64,000 bases of DNA from Sphingomonas sp. Root720 (lineage in GTDB: Bacteria; Pseudomonadota; Alphaproteobacteria; Sphingomonadales; Sphingomonadaceae): assembly GCF_001428605.1 (NCBI RefSeq), contig NZ_LMID01000011.1, positions 820,704 through 884,703 of the forward strand, in the 5' to 3' direction. This document shows, piece by piece, positions 51,281 through 60,404 of the stretch. The translations under genes were made by a program, and so were the position numbers. Below the pieces are notes generated by a model. The model was given only the letters and a program-made list of their open reading frames with translations. It searched no databases and was not told where the DNA came from. Positions within the stretch are counted from its first letter, which is position 1; each line of letters starts with the position of its first letter.

Positions 51281-51293
51281 TTCCCGAGCGGAA
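51281..51293. promoter_or_regulatory. LysR-type box TTCC-N5-GGAA (site 2)
   Basis: TTCCCGAGCGGAA, 79 bp from site 1 and 20 bp before the monooxygenase start codon, close to its Shine-Dalgarno sequence. Confidence 0.45.
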
Positions 51294-51313
51294 AAGCGAA
51301 AAAGGAGAGGCGC

Positions 51314-52726
51314 GTGCCGGAAGCGAAGGAAATCGCCATCAATGCATTTTCGATGGCGGCTCCGACCCAGTCTTGGGCGGGGCTGTGGGCGCATCCGGCT
51401 TCCAACGGTCTCGATTACAATGATCTCGATTTCTGGACCGACCTGGCAAAGCTGTGCGAACGGGGCCTGATCGACTGCGTGTTCCTGGCCGACATCCTCG
51501 GCGCCAACGATGCCTATGGCGGCACGCCGGACGCGGCACTCCGATCCGGCACGATGCTGCCGAACAACGACCCGATGATGCTGGTCTCGGCGATGGCGGC
51601 GGTGACGAAGAATCTCTCCTTCGGCATCACCGGCAACACCACCTATGAAACGCCCTATCTGCTGGCGCGCCGCTTTTCGACCCTCGATCATCTTACCAAG
51701 GGGCGTGTCGCCTGGAACGTCGTCACCGGCATTCTACAAAGCACCGCCAAGGCGGTCGGCGCCGGGAAGCAGACTGGGCACGACGCCCGCTACGACATCG
51801 CCGACGAATATATGGAGCTGATGTACAAGCTCTGGGAAGGAAGCTGGGAGGACGGTGCGGCGGTGAGGGACAGGGCCGCGCGTGTCTTCGCCGATCCGTC
51901 CAGGGTGCACGCCGTCCGCCACCATGGCGCCCATTATGACTGCGAGGGCATCCATCTCGCCGAACCGTCGCCGCAGCGGACCCCGCTGATCTACGCGGCA
52001 GGCGCCTCGACGCGCGGGCGGGTCTTTGCCGGACGCCATGCCGAGGCGACGTTCATGTCGACCAACAGCATCGCGTTCGCGAAGAAGACGGTTCAGGCCT
52101 ATCGCGAGGAAGCGGTGAAAGCCGGCCGCCGGCCGGACAGCCTGAAGGTCTTCAACGCCGCGACCGTCATCGTCGCCGAGACCAGCGCCGAAGCGCGCGA
52201 GATCGAGGCCGACATCGCCCGCTACAGCGACGAGACCGGCAATCTCGCCATGTTCTCGCAATGGTTGGGCATCGACCTGTCGAAATATGCCCCCGACGAT
52301 CCCATTACCTATGTCGAGAGCAATGCCATCCAGTCGATCATGGAGGCGATGACCAAGGAGAGCGGCGGCCGCGAATGGAAGGTCCGCGATCTTGGCGCCT
52401 TCGCGAAGGTCGGTGGACGCGAGGCCTTTTTCGTGGGCTCGGTCGACGAGGTCTGCGATGAGATGATCCGCTGGCGTGACGAGGCCGATATCGACGGTTT
52501 CAACCTCGTCCGCACCGTCGAGCCGGGCGGGCTGACCGCGTTCGTCGACCTGGTCGTGCCCGAGCTTCAAAACCGGGGTGCCTACAAGACCGCCTATCGG
52601 CAGGGTTCAATGCGCGAGAAATTCTTCCCCAGCACCGACGGACGCCTTCCCGCGGAGCATGTCGGCTCTTCCTTCCGCGCTGGCGCTGGCGCCGCCGCCC
52701 GGGCGGCGGAGACGGTGCAGGAATGA
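51314..52726 (+). CDS. Luciferase-like FMN-dependent monooxygenase (NtaA/SnaA/DszA family)
   Basis: 470 residues, the long (430-470) subgroup. SMAAPTQSWAGLWAHP, FWTDLAKLCERGLIDCVFLAD, TTYETPYLLARRFSTLDHLTKGRVAWNVVTG (two segments) and SPQRTPLIYAAGAS are family hallmarks. These enzymes use FMNH2 from a separate reductase to cleave C-N, C-S or related bonds (nitrilotriacetate, dibenzothiophene sulfone). GTG 51314 has AGGAGAGG upstream. The stop overlaps the Rieske start (ATGA). No flavin reductase is adjacent. Confidence 0.92.
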   Translation: MPEAKEIAINAFSMAAPTQSWAGLWAHPASNGLDYNDLDFWTDLAKLCERGLIDCVFLADILGANDAYGGTPDAALRSGTMLPNNDPMMLVSAMAAVTKNLSFGITGNTTYETPYLLARRFSTLDHLTKGRVAWNVVTGILQSTAKAVGAGKQTGHDARYDIADEYMELMYKLWEGSWEDGAAVRDRAARVFADPSRVHAVRHHGAHYDCEGIHLAEPSPQRTPLIYAAGASTRGRVFAGRHAEATFMSTNSIAFAKKTVQAYREEAVKAGRRPDSLKVFNAATVIVAETSAEAREIEADIARYSDETGNLAMFSQWLGIDLSKYAPDDPITYVESNAIQSIMEAMTKESGGREWKVRDLGAFAKVGGREAFFVGSVDEVCDEMIRWRDEADIDGFNLVRTVEPGGLTAFVDLVVPELQNRGAYKTAYRQGSMREKFFPSTDGRLPAEHVGSSFRAGAGAAARAAETVQE

Positions 52727-53793
52727 GCGCGCAGGCCTATCTCCGCAATTGCTGGTACGTCTTCGCCTGGGCGGACGAAATCGGCGCCGCGCCGCTCGGC
52801 CGCACGATCATCGAGCTGCCGATCGTCGTCTACCGGGGCAAGGACGGGCTGGTCGGCCTCGAGGACATGTGCCCGCACCGCTTCGTGCCGCTCAGCCGCG
52901 GCGGCGTGGCCGACGGCGTGCTCGAATGCGCCTATCACGGCCTTCGGTTCGACGGCTCGGGGCGGTGCGTCCTCAATCCCCTGGGCGATCCGCCCGAGGC
53001 CGCCCGGGTGCGGGTCTACCCGGTCGCGGAACGCCATGACGCGATCTGGGTGTGGACGGGGGAACCGGGCCAGGCCGATCCTGAGCTGATCCCCGACTTC
53101 GGTTTCCTGACCGATCCCGCCCGCGCCACGGTCACCGGCTATACCTATGCCCATGCCGACTATCAGCTCGCGATCGACAATCTCACCGACCTGACCCATG
53201 TGCAGTTCGTCCACCGCGACTATCAGGCCTCGGAAGCCTATCCGCGTCTGGAACATCGGACCTGGCAGGAAGGCGAAGACGTCTTCCGCGCGATCACCTT
53301 TCCCAATGGCCGTCCCGCGCCATTCTTCGCCGGCATTATGGATGCGGAGAAGCAGATCGACGTCACCATGGAAACGCGCTGGAGCGTGCCTTCGCTGGTC
53401 AAGCTCACCGCGCGGGTGACTGAGCCCGCCAAGCCCGAAGCCTATCTCATGGGCAATGACAGCGCGCATCTGGTCACGCCCGAGCGTCCGGGCGCCTGCC
53501 ACTATTTCTACGCGCACAGCCGGGACTATGGTGTCGGCGATCCGGAGGTCGACGAGCGGGTCCGCGAATGGCAGCGGATCGGTTTCGGCGAACAGGACAA
53601 GCCGATCCTCGAGGCGCAGCAGGCGCGGGTTCGGGACCGCGACCTGCTCAAAATGCGCCCTGTGATCCTTCCGACCGATGCCGGCGGCATCCGCGCCCGG
53701 CGCATCCTCGCCAAGCGGATCTTGGAGGAGGACCGGGGCGCGGCGCCCGCGGCGAGCCAGGCGTCAGTAGACGGAGGTCTTATCGACCGGTGA
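52723..53793 (+). CDS. Rieske oxygenase alpha subunit (vanillate O-demethylase VanA-like)
   Basis: 356 residues. [17 protein letters not shown] opens the protein as in VanA/toluene-sulfonate relatives; the Rieske motif is [12 protein letters not shown] with [14 protein letters not shown], and the iron site is [15 protein letters not shown]. Such single-alpha enzymes dealkylate aryl ethers or hydroxylate aromatic acids using a separate reductase. Coupled to the upstream monooxygenase by an ATGA overlap; its 3' end overlaps the convergent HpaI-like gene by 30 bp. Confidence 0.92.
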   Translation: MSAQAYLRNCWYVFAWADEIGAAPLGRTIIELPIVVYRGKDGLVGLEDMCPHRFVPLSRGGVADGVLECAYHGLRFDGSGRCVLNPLGDPPEAARVRVYPVAERHDAIWVWTGEPGQADPELIPDFGFLTDPARATVTGYTYAHADYQLAIDNLTDLTHVQFVHRDYQASEAYPRLEHRTWQEGEDVFRAITFPNGRPAPFFAGIMDAEKQIDVTMETRWSVPSLVKLTARVTEPAKPEAYLMGNDSAHLVTPERPGACHYFYAHSRDYGVGDPEVDERVREWQRIGFGEQDKPILEAQQARVRDRDLLKMRPVILPTDAGGIRARRILAKRILEEDRGAAPAASQASVDGGLIDR

Positions 53794-54564
53794 TGCCAGT
53801 GCTGCGCCCCCCGCGCCGAAACGCCTGGCGAGCGCCTCGGCGCCCCGCGCCAGAATGGTGACATCGGTCCCAACCGCGACGAAGCACGCCCCAAGCTCCA
53901 GGTAACGGCGCGCCAGCCTCTCGTCGGCGATCAGCATGCCGGACGGCATGTCCCGTGCCTTCAGCCGTGCGATCGCATCCTCAATGGCCTGCTGCACCTC
54001 GGCATGACCGGGGTCGCCGAGATGGCCCAGCGCCGCAGCGAGGTCGGACGGCCCGACGAACACGCCGTCGATGCCGGGCGTGGCCGCGATCGCCTCGAGC
54101 TGGTCGAGACCGGCGACGCTCTCGATCTGGACCATCAGGCAGATCTCCTGCTGTGCCTGGTGCAGATAGCCCGGCGTCCTGTTCCAGCGGCTGGCGCGGC
54201 CGATCGCCGAGCCGACCCCGCGGATGCCCTCGGGCGGATAGCGCGTGGCGGCGACCATGCGCGCCGCCTGGTCGTTGCTCTCCACCATGGGGATGAGCAG
54301 GCTGCGCGCGCCCAGGTCGAGATATTGCTTGATGAGGACGGGATCGCCCACGGGCAGCCGCACGACCGGTTCGACCGGCGAGGCCGCGACCGCCTGAAGC
54401 TGCTGGAGGACGAGCGGGAGGTCGTTCGGGCCATGCTCGGCGTCGATCAGCAGCCAGTCGAAACCGGCGCCCGCGCAGATCTCGGCGGTATAGGGGCTGG
54501 CGAGCGCCTGCCACAATCCGATCTGTGGGCGGCCGGCGGCCACTGCTTCCTTGAAGGGGTTCAT
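53764..54564 (-). CDS. hpaI: HpcH/HpaI-family class II aldolase
   Basis: 266 residues. [33 protein letters not shown] (two segments), [51 protein letters not shown] (two segments) match 4-hydroxy-2-oxoheptanedioate aldolase, a divalent-metal enzyme that releases pyruvate. It is coupled to the HpaH-like hydratase by a four-base overlap; hydratase plus aldolase is the lower part of meta-cleavage-type pathways. The symbol reflects family resemblance, not a proven substrate. Confidence 0.88.
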   Translation of the reverse strand: MNPFKEAVAAGRPQIGLWQALASPYTAEICAGAGFDWLLIDAEHGPNDLPLVLQQLQAVAASPVEPVVRLPVGDPVLIKQYLDLGARSLLIPMVESNDQAARMVAATRYPPEGIRGVGSAIGRASRWNRTPGYLHQAQQEICLMVQIESVAGLDQLEAIAATPGIDGVFVGPSDLAAALGHLGDPGHAEVQQAIEDAIARLKARDMPSGMLIADERLARRYLELGACFVAVGTDVTILARGAEALARRFGAGGAALASPVDKTSVY

Positions 54565-55367
54565 GCGAACCGCATTCCGATCGAACCCAGCGGGCCATAG
54601 TCGACATGGAAGCTGTCCCCGGGCTTCACGAACAGCGGTGCGGTGAACGATCCGCCGAGGATGATTTCGCCGGCCGCGAGCTTCACGTCGAAGCGCGCGA
54701 GCCGGTTGGCGAGCCAGGCCGGGCCGTTGGCGGGATGGTTCAGCACCGCGGCGGCCACGCCCGAATCCTCGATCGCGCCATTCTGGTAAAGCACCGCCGA
54801 GACCCAGCGCAGGTCGATCGCATCGGGCCTCACCGGCCGCCCGCCCAGGACGATGCCGGCATCGGCGGCATTGTCGGAGATGGTGTCGAGGACATTTCGC
54901 GTCGTGCCGGTCTCGGGATCGATTCGCTGGATGCGGGCGTCGATGATCTCGACCGCGGGGACGACATAGTCGGTGGCGTTCAGCACGTCGAAGATCGTGC
55001 AGCCGGGGCCTTCGAGCGCCTCGCGCAGGATGAAGGCGAGTTCCACCTCGATTCGCGGCTCGATGAACCGCTCGATCGGGATGGTCTGTCCGTCATGGAA
55101 CAACATGTCGTCGAGCAGCACACCATAATCGGGCTCGGTGATGTTGACGGCGCGCTGCATGGCGCGGCTGGTGAGGCCGATCTTGTGGCCGATGCTCCGG
55201 CGGCCGCCATCGATTTTCTGCCGGATCCACGCGTGCTGGATCGCATAGGCGTCTTCGATCGTCATCTCGGGATGCGCGAGCGAGAATTGTCCGATCTGGG
55301 TCCGGCTCTTTTCGGCTTCGTGGAGGCGCGACGCCAGCGTCTCGATCAGGGAGGGAGAAAGCGACAT
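54561..55367 (-). CDS. hpaH: 2-oxo-hepta-3-ene-1,7-dioate hydratase-like (HpaH/MhpD family)
   Basis: 268 residues from ATG 55367 (SD GAGGAG six bases upstream; a longer frame to 55550 overlaps the next gene). [32 protein letters not shown] (two segments), [18 protein letters not shown] with the metal-binding Glu residues, and [12 protein letters not shown] are standard. Adds water to a 2-hydroxy-diene acid to give the 4-hydroxy-2-oxo acid used by the aldolase next to it. Confidence 0.9.
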   Translation of the reverse strand: MSLSPSLIETLASRLHEAEKSRTQIGQFSLAHPEMTIEDAYAIQHAWIRQKIDGGRRSIGHKIGLTSRAMQRAVNITEPDYGVLLDDMLFHDGQTIPIERFIEPRIEVELAFILREALEGPGCTIFDVLNATDYVVPAVEIIDARIQRIDPETGTTRNVLDTISDNAADAGIVLGGRPVRPDAIDLRWVSAVLYQNGAIEDSGVAAAVLNHPANGPAWLANRLARFDVKLAAGEIILGGSFTAPLFVKPGDSFHVDYGPLGSIGMRFA

Positions 55368-55377
55368 GACGATCTCC

Positions 55378-56514
55378 TCAGCCGCGCAGGCCTGCCTGTA
55401 CAAGCAGCGGCGAGACGCCGTCGATCCAGCGGCGCATGCCGTCCTCGAACCCCACCCAGCCCAGCAGCACGCCGTCGATGCCGGCCGAAGAGAGCATTTC
55501 GAGCCGCGCGGTGATCCGGTCCGGGGTGCCGACCAGCTCGAAGCCGCCATTGCCCGCCTTGAAGCGGAAGCGGAGCTGTTCCATCACGTCCTTGGGCATC
55601 AGCTTGGTGTGCATGCCCTGTAGCTCCATCCAGCCGTCCAGCGCGCGATCGTCGCCATGGTCGACGGCATAATGCTTCAGATAATCGCGTGCCTCGGCCT
55701 CGGTGTCGCGCTGGACGACATAGGCATAGGTCCATACTTGGATGTCGCGGCCGAACTCCTCGCGCGCGGTCGTGCGGTAGAGATCGACTTCGGCGCGGAT
55801 CGCTTCGGGTTCCTCCGACTTGACGATGACGAAGGCCATGTCCGCATATTTGGCCGCGAACAGCCGGCCGCGATCGGAGCCGCCGGCATTCATGATCGGC
55901 GGAAAGGGGCGCTGGAGCGGCTTGGGGAAGCTTACCGCCTTGTTGATCTGGTAATAGCGGCCCTCATAGTCGAACTCGTCGTCCTCGCTCCACAGGCGAC
56001 GGACGATCTCGATCCACTCGGCGGCCTGATCGTAGCGGTCGTCATGCTCGCGCATGGCGGCACCGAACATGTCGAGCTCGGGCTTGTTCCAGCCCGCGAC
56101 GACGTTGAGGCCGAAACGCCCGCCGGAGATCTGGTCGATCGTGGCACATTGCTTGGCGGCGGCGATCGGGTGGATGGTGGGCACGTGCGACGTCGCGAAC
56201 ACGCCGCCTCGCTCGGTGGCCTGGCTGGTAGCAGCCGCCCAGGTATAGGGATCCATGGCGAGCCCGCTGCGATGCGTGGGATCCTCGGGATGATAGCCGC
56301 GCCAGCGGGCATAGGGGACGTTCGCCTCGAAGCCGGCCGCGTCGGCGAGCTTCGACACCGCAACCGATTCGGACCAGCGGGCGTTGGGCGCCTCCGGCAC
56401 GTTCGTCATGCTGATGCCGATCCCGTTGAGCCCGAACAGCCCCAGTTTCAGTTTATTATCCCCGAACAGCGGATTCGTCGCAGCGCGGGGATCGTCCTTC
56501 CAGCTTTTCAGCAT
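55378..56514 (-). CDS. Luciferase-like FMN-dependent monooxygenase (RutA/DmoA/SfnG-like)
   Basis: 378 residues. LGLFGLNGIGISMTN, ERGGVFATSHVPTIHPIAAAKQCATIDQISGGRFGLNVVAGWNKPELDMFG (consecutive segments) and PIMNAGGSDRGRLFAAKYADM fit the RutA/dimethylsulfone-monooxygenase group, a different subfamily from the 51314 enzyme. Requires FMNH2 from elsewhere. First gene of the minus-strand set with HpaH- and HpaI-like enzymes, 10 bp gap; its promoter region carries two TTCC-N5-GGAA boxes. Confidence 0.92.
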   Translation of the reverse strand: MLKSWKDDPRAATNPLFGDNKLKLGLFGLNGIGISMTNVPEAPNARWSESVAVSKLADAAGFEANVPYARWRGYHPEDPTHRSGLAMDPYTWAAATSQATERGGVFATSHVPTIHPIAAAKQCATIDQISGGRFGLNVVAGWNKPELDMFGAAMREHDDRYDQAAEWIEIVRRLWSEDDEFDYEGRYYQINKAVSFPKPLQRPFPPIMNAGGSDRGRLFAAKYADMAFVIVKSEEPEAIRAEVDLYRTTAREEFGRDIQVWTYAYVVQRDTEAEARDYLKHYAVDHGDDRALDGWMELQGMHTKLMPKDVMEQLRFRFKAGNGGFELVGTPDRITARLEMLSSAGIDGVLLGWVGFEDGMRRWIDGVSPLLVQAGLRG

Positions 56515-56603
56515 ATGACCTCTCGTCGGTTATCACCGGTTATGTTCCCCGGACAGTGCAGAGGCTGGCGCAATTGAGCAATTTCCTCCGGGCAGGGATC
56601 GCA

Positions 56604-56616
56604 TTCCAAATTGGAA
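56604..56616. promoter_or_regulatory. LysR-type box TTCC-N5-GGAA (site 3)
   Basis: TTCCAAATTGGAA, the most symmetric of the four (fully palindromic apart from the centre), 90 bp before the minus-strand monooxygenase start. Confidence 0.55.
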
Positions 56617-56697
56617 AAGATCAGGTCCGCACCATCCGCATCGCCGATCTGCGAGGGCGATGAATTTCCATTTATGCGTCGGTTCTGAGTTCCGGCT

Positions 56698-56710
56698 TTC
56701 CAGAACGGAA
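56698..56710. promoter_or_regulatory. LysR-type box TTCC-N5-GGAA (site 4)
   Basis: TTCCAGAACGGAA, 94 bp from site 3 and 85 bp before the FAH-family gene start. Confidence 0.5.
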
Positions 56711-56794
56711 AGACAGAATTGCAATCGCACCGCCTGTTCATGGCCGCCGCCGCCGCCCTAATCTGCGTTCGAGAAACAATGGGACGAGGATCGG

Positions 56795-57652
56795 ATGCGG
56801 CTGGCCACATGCCTTTACGACGGACAGCAGCGCCTGGCGCGCGAGCACGGGGGCGATCTCGTCCTCCTGCCGCCCGAAATGGGGACCAGTCTTCGCACGC
56901 TGCTGGCCGAGGGTAGGATCGACACGCTGCGCGATGCGAAGGGCACCGTCGTGGCCGCAGACCAGGTCCGCTTCCTCCCTCCGATCCCGGACGCCGACAA
57001 GATCCTGTGCGTCGGCTTCAATTATCGCGGCCACCTGACCGAAACCGGCACGCCGATCCCGGAGCATCCCTCGCTGTTCGTGCGGTTCGCATCGAGCCAG
57101 GTCGGCCATGGCGAGCCGGTGCTGGCTCCGTCCGACTCCGAACAGTTCGACTATGAGGGCGAGCTTGCCGTGATCATCGGCCGCCGCGCTTGGCGGGTGT
57201 TGGAGGCGGACGCGATGTCCTACGTCGCCGGCTATAGCTGCTTCGCCGAGAATTCGGTGCGCGACTTCCAGAACCACGCCAGGCAGGCGACGGCAGGCAA
57301 GAATTTCCTGCGCAGCGGCGCCGTTGGGCCTTGGCTGACTACCACCGACGAGGTCTCCGATCCGTCGGAGCTGACCCTGGTGACGCGGGTGAATGGCGAG
57401 GTCGTGCAGGACGAGAGCGTTTCGCAGCTGATCTTCGGCGTGCCCGCGCTGATCGCCTACATAACCCGCTTCACGGAACTGCTGCCCGGCGATGTGATCT
57501 CCACCGGCACGCCCGATGGCGTCGGCCTTTTTCGGGACCCGCCCAAATGGCTGCGCGTCGGCGACGTGGTGGAGGTCGAGATCGAAGGCGTGGGCCTGCT
57601 GCGCAATGCGGTCGTCGGCGAAGACTCCACCGGAGCGGAGGCCGCACGGTGA
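56795..57652 (+). CDS. Fumarylacetoacetate hydrolase (FAH) family protein
   Basis: 285 residues. ILCVGFNYRGHLTETG, the metal-binding FDYEGELAVIIGRRA, GYSCFAENSVRDFQNHARQATAGKNF (two segments) and the C-terminal LLPGDVISTGTPDGVGLFRDPP are FAH-family features. It would hydrolyse, decarboxylate or isomerise a ring-fission product. It overlaps the OCD-like gene by four bases (GTGA). A short N-terminal domain is present as in many ring-fission hydrolases. Confidence 0.9.
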   Translation: MRLATCLYDGQQRLAREHGGDLVLLPPEMGTSLRTLLAEGRIDTLRDAKGTVVAADQVRFLPPIPDADKILCVGFNYRGHLTETGTPIPEHPSLFVRFASSQVGHGEPVLAPSDSEQFDYEGELAVIIGRRAWRVLEADAMSYVAGYSCFAENSVRDFQNHARQATAGKNFLRSGAVGPWLTTTDEVSDPSELTLVTRVNGEVVQDESVSQLIFGVPALIAYITRFTELLPGDVISTGTPDGVGLFRDPPKWLRVGDVVEVEIEGVGLLRNAVVGEDSTGAEAAR

Positions 57653-58677
57653 GCGCAGCCCCGGTACGTGGTCCGCTGCGCTGGCTGACCGAGACGCAGG
57701 TCGCGGACCTTGTCGACATCAATGACGCGATGGCGGCGCTGCGCGTGGGCTTCGTCGAGGAGGCCGACGGCATTGCCAGGACGGTCGACAAGGCGCTGGG
57801 CACCTGGGAGGGCGGCGCGATGCACGCGCTCGGCTCGATGATGCCGAACGAGCATTTCGCCGGCTTCAAGACCTGGGCGCATACCGCCGCGGGCGCGACC
57901 GCCATCTACGCACTGTTCGACATGCGCAACGGCCGTTTGCTCTCCGTGCTCGAGGCGGCCACGCTCGGCCAGATCCGCACCTCGGCCGTGTCCGGGCTGG
58001 GCGCCGATCTCCTGGCTCCGCCGGAGGCCGACGAGATGGCGATCATCGGCACCGGCGCGCAGGCGCTGACCCAGGTCGCCGCCGTCACCACGGTGCGGCC
58101 GATCCGGCGCCTGCGGGTGTTCAGCCGTCGTGCCGAACCCCGCGCCGCCTTCGTGCAGCGGGCGCGGGAAGCGTTCGGCATCGAGGTGATCGACAGTCCG
58201 ACGATCGAGGCTGCGGTCGACGGCGTGCCGCTGGTCACGCTCATCACGCGGTCGAGCGAGCCCTTCCTCACGGCCGGGATGCTCGCGCCCGGCGCGCTGG
58301 TGATCGCGGCGGGCGCGATCCTGCCGGCCCAGGCGGAATGCCATCGCGACGTGTTGCGGGGCAGCGGCCTCGTCGTGGTCGACAGCCTCGGTAATGCCCA
58401 GCGCGGCTCGCGCGAGTTGCGCGACCATTTCGGCGAGGGCGCGGACGGCTGGAGCGGTGTGCGTCCGCTCGGCGCGATATTGCGCGACGGCGTCACCCGC
58501 CCGGCGGGATCCGCCTTCACCTTCTTCAAGCCGATGGGCAGCGGCCTGTCCGACTTGGCGGTCGCGACGATGGCCCACGAACGGGCCAAGGATCGCGGCG
58601 TGGGTCTGATCATCGATCAGCCCAGCAGGGTAATGCCGAAATGGCGCGCGGCGACCGCCGCGCCTATGGAAATATGA
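57649..58677 (+). CDS. Ornithine cyclodeaminase / mu-crystallin family oxidoreductase
   Basis: 342 residues, GTG start overlapping the FAH stop. GGAMHALGSMMPNEHFAGFKTW, TLGQIRTSAVSGLGADLLAPP and the NAD(P) motif AIIGTGAQALTQVAAV are clear. Members reduce cyclic imines or ketimines or act as cyclodeaminases. In a ring-cleavage operon this hints at a nitrogen-containing intermediate, or at another keto-acid reduction; which one cannot be told. Confidence 0.9.
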   Translation: MSAAPVRGPLRWLTETQVADLVDINDAMAALRVGFVEEADGIARTVDKALGTWEGGAMHALGSMMPNEHFAGFKTWAHTAAGATAIYALFDMRNGRLLSVLEAATLGQIRTSAVSGLGADLLAPPEADEMAIIGTGAQALTQVAAVTTVRPIRRLRVFSRRAEPRAAFVQRAREAFGIEVIDSPTIEAAVDGVPLVTLITRSSEPFLTAGMLAPGALVIAAGAILPAQAECHRDVLRGSGLVVVDSLGNAQRGSRELRDHFGEGADGWSGVRPLGAILRDGVTRPAGSAFTFFKPMGSGLSDLAVATMAHERAKDRGVGLIIDQPSRVMPKWRAATAAPMEI

Positions 58678-58691
58678 GAGGAGATGGTGCG

Positions 58692-59795
58692 ATGGACGGC
58701 CGTGCGAGACTGATTGATGTCACTGGTGAGAAACCCGAAGCGCCGGAAACCTGGCCTTCCGTCATCATTCGCCGCGAAGAGATCGAGGGCGAGATCGAGC
58801 GCCTTGCCGATGAGGCGCGGCCCGACAACGGCGTTCGATCGGTCAATCTGGTCCACCCGCTTGCCACCGCTCCGGGGCTCGGCCTCGCGCCCGGCATCGA
58901 TGCGCGGATCGAGGTGCTCAAGCCGGGGGAAAGCACCGTCGTCCGCCGGTCCAATGGAGCCTCGGTGACGATGAACATCCGCGGCGAGGGCCATGCCCGG
59001 ATCGGCGGCAAGACGATCGACTTCGTCGAGCGCGACGTCTGGAACACGCCGTCGATGCATCCGGTGGTCTACACCAACCATGGGTCCGACCTGCAAGCGC
59101 GGCTGACCTTCTCCAACCGGCCAATGCTCGAGAAACTGATGGTGTTCTATGCCGAGCAGGCGGATGCGATCGGCGAGGAGGAGAACTGGTTCCGGTCGCT
59201 CAAAGAGGGCAGTGCCGGGCCGCGCGCTAAGGACAGCGCACCGATCGTCCCGATCGACGACGGCGCCTTCCTGATGCCCTATGAACATCTCGTTGATCCG
59301 GACACGGTGACCAACGAGGCGCTGGTGTGGCCGTGGCGCGTTGTCGAGCCGAAGCTCGCCAATGTCCGCATGATCGGCGACGGCTATACCGGCCGCCGCC
59401 TCTATATCCTCTACAATCCGGCCACCGAGCGGCGCAACGGCACGACGCACAGCTTCTTCGCGTCGATCGCCTCCTATCCCGGCGGAATCGTCGATCGTCC
59501 GCACCGCCACAGTTCGGCGGCGATCAACTATTGGTTCGGAGGCTCGGGGCGCAGCACGGTGAGTGGCGACAAGCTCGAATGGAAGGCCGGCGACCTGATG
59601 CTCTCGGCGCCGGGCTGGGCGATCCACAACCACGCGTCCGGTCCCGACGGCTTCTATTCGCTGACCATCCAGGACCATCCCCTGATGATCGCGCAGGAAT
59701 CGCTGATCTGGCAGGAGACGATGAAGGATCCGATCAAGAATCTCGGCACTCAGATCGGCTTCCAGACCAACATCGCCGAGTTCGCGCACAGCTGA
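58692..59795 (+). CDS. Bicupin dioxygenase (gentisate / 1-hydroxy-2-naphthoate dioxygenase-like)
   Basis: 367 residues from ATG 58692, 14 bp after the OCD gene. Two cupin halves: the first centred on GESTVVRRSNGASVTMNIRG (iron ligands not evident, His replaced), the second with the metal motif GGIVDRPHRHSSAAINYWFGG and WAIHNHASG, so the C-terminal cupin holds the likely iron. This pattern fits ring-cleaving bicupins. It is the most likely ring-cleavage enzyme of this cluster. Gentisate itself is not proven. Confidence 0.8.
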   Translation: MDGRARLIDVTGEKPEAPETWPSVIIRREEIEGEIERLADEARPDNGVRSVNLVHPLATAPGLGLAPGIDARIEVLKPGESTVVRRSNGASVTMNIRGEGHARIGGKTIDFVERDVWNTPSMHPVVYTNHGSDLQARLTFSNRPMLEKLMVFYAEQADAIGEEENWFRSLKEGSAGPRAKDSAPIVPIDDGAFLMPYEHLVDPDTVTNEALVWPWRVVEPKLANVRMIGDGYTGRRLYILYNPATERRNGTTHSFFASIASYPGGIVDRPHRHSSAAINYWFGGSGRSTVSGDKLEWKAGDLMLSAPGWAIHNHASGPDGFYSLTIQDHPLMIAQESLIWQETMKDPIKNLGTQIGFQTNIAEFAHS

Positions 59796-59811
59796 GACCG
59801 GGGGATTTGCC

Positions 59812-60372
59812 ATGACGACGATCCGCCCCCTGTCGCTCGACGAGGTAGACCCGAAGCTGCGCGAGATGCTGCAGCCGACGGTCGACCGTCTCGGCTATTT
59901 CGGCGAGTTCTTCCAATATGTCGGACACGCGCCAGGCGTGGTGACGGGCTTCATGCAATATAGCGGGGCGCTGAAGGGTGCGCTGCCCGATGACCTGAAC
60001 GAGGCTATCGCGCTGACCGTCTGCACCGAGCTCGGCTTTGCTTATGAGCGAATCCAGCATGAGCGGCTTTCGCTGAAGCTGGGTCTCGACCGCGCCTGGA
60101 TTGCCACTCTGGTCGGTCGATCGGACGAGGGCGTGCTCACGCCAGCGCAGGACCATGCGCGCGCGCTCGCACTCGCCATTCTCGCGGACCGCCTCGACGA
60201 TGCGCGGGCCGCGCTCGCCGCATTGGCGTCGGAAACGAGCGAAGCCGTGGCCATCTCCGCGTTGTTCCAGGTCACGCGCTTTCGCGACGTCTGCTCGGTC
60301 GGACGGCTCCTCGACATGAAACTGCCCGTCGGCTCGATTTTTTCTGAAGAACCGCTAGACAACGCCAGGTGA
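59812..60372 (+). CDS. Carboxymuconolactone decarboxylase / AhpD-like protein
   Basis: 186 residues. LNEAIALTVCTELGFAYERIQHERLSLKLG is the AhpD/CMD helical core, but the CxxC of AhpD is absent (CTELGFAYE instead), so it is unlikely to be a peroxidase partner and more likely a CMD-type lyase or an unknown relative. It starts 16 bp after the bicupin gene and its end overlaps the upstream in-frame extension of the LysR gene. Confidence 0.83.
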   Translation: MTTIRPLSLDEVDPKLREMLQPTVDRLGYFGEFFQYVGHAPGVVTGFMQYSGALKGALPDDLNEAIALTVCTELGFAYERIQHERLSLKLGLDRAWIATLVGRSDEGVLTPAQDHARALALAILADRLDDARAALAALASETSEAVAISALFQVTRFRDVCSVGRLLDMKLPVGSIFSEEPLDNAR

Positions 60373-60404
60373 GGATCGACCTCGAGCGCGGCGGAGGCGG
60401 CGAA

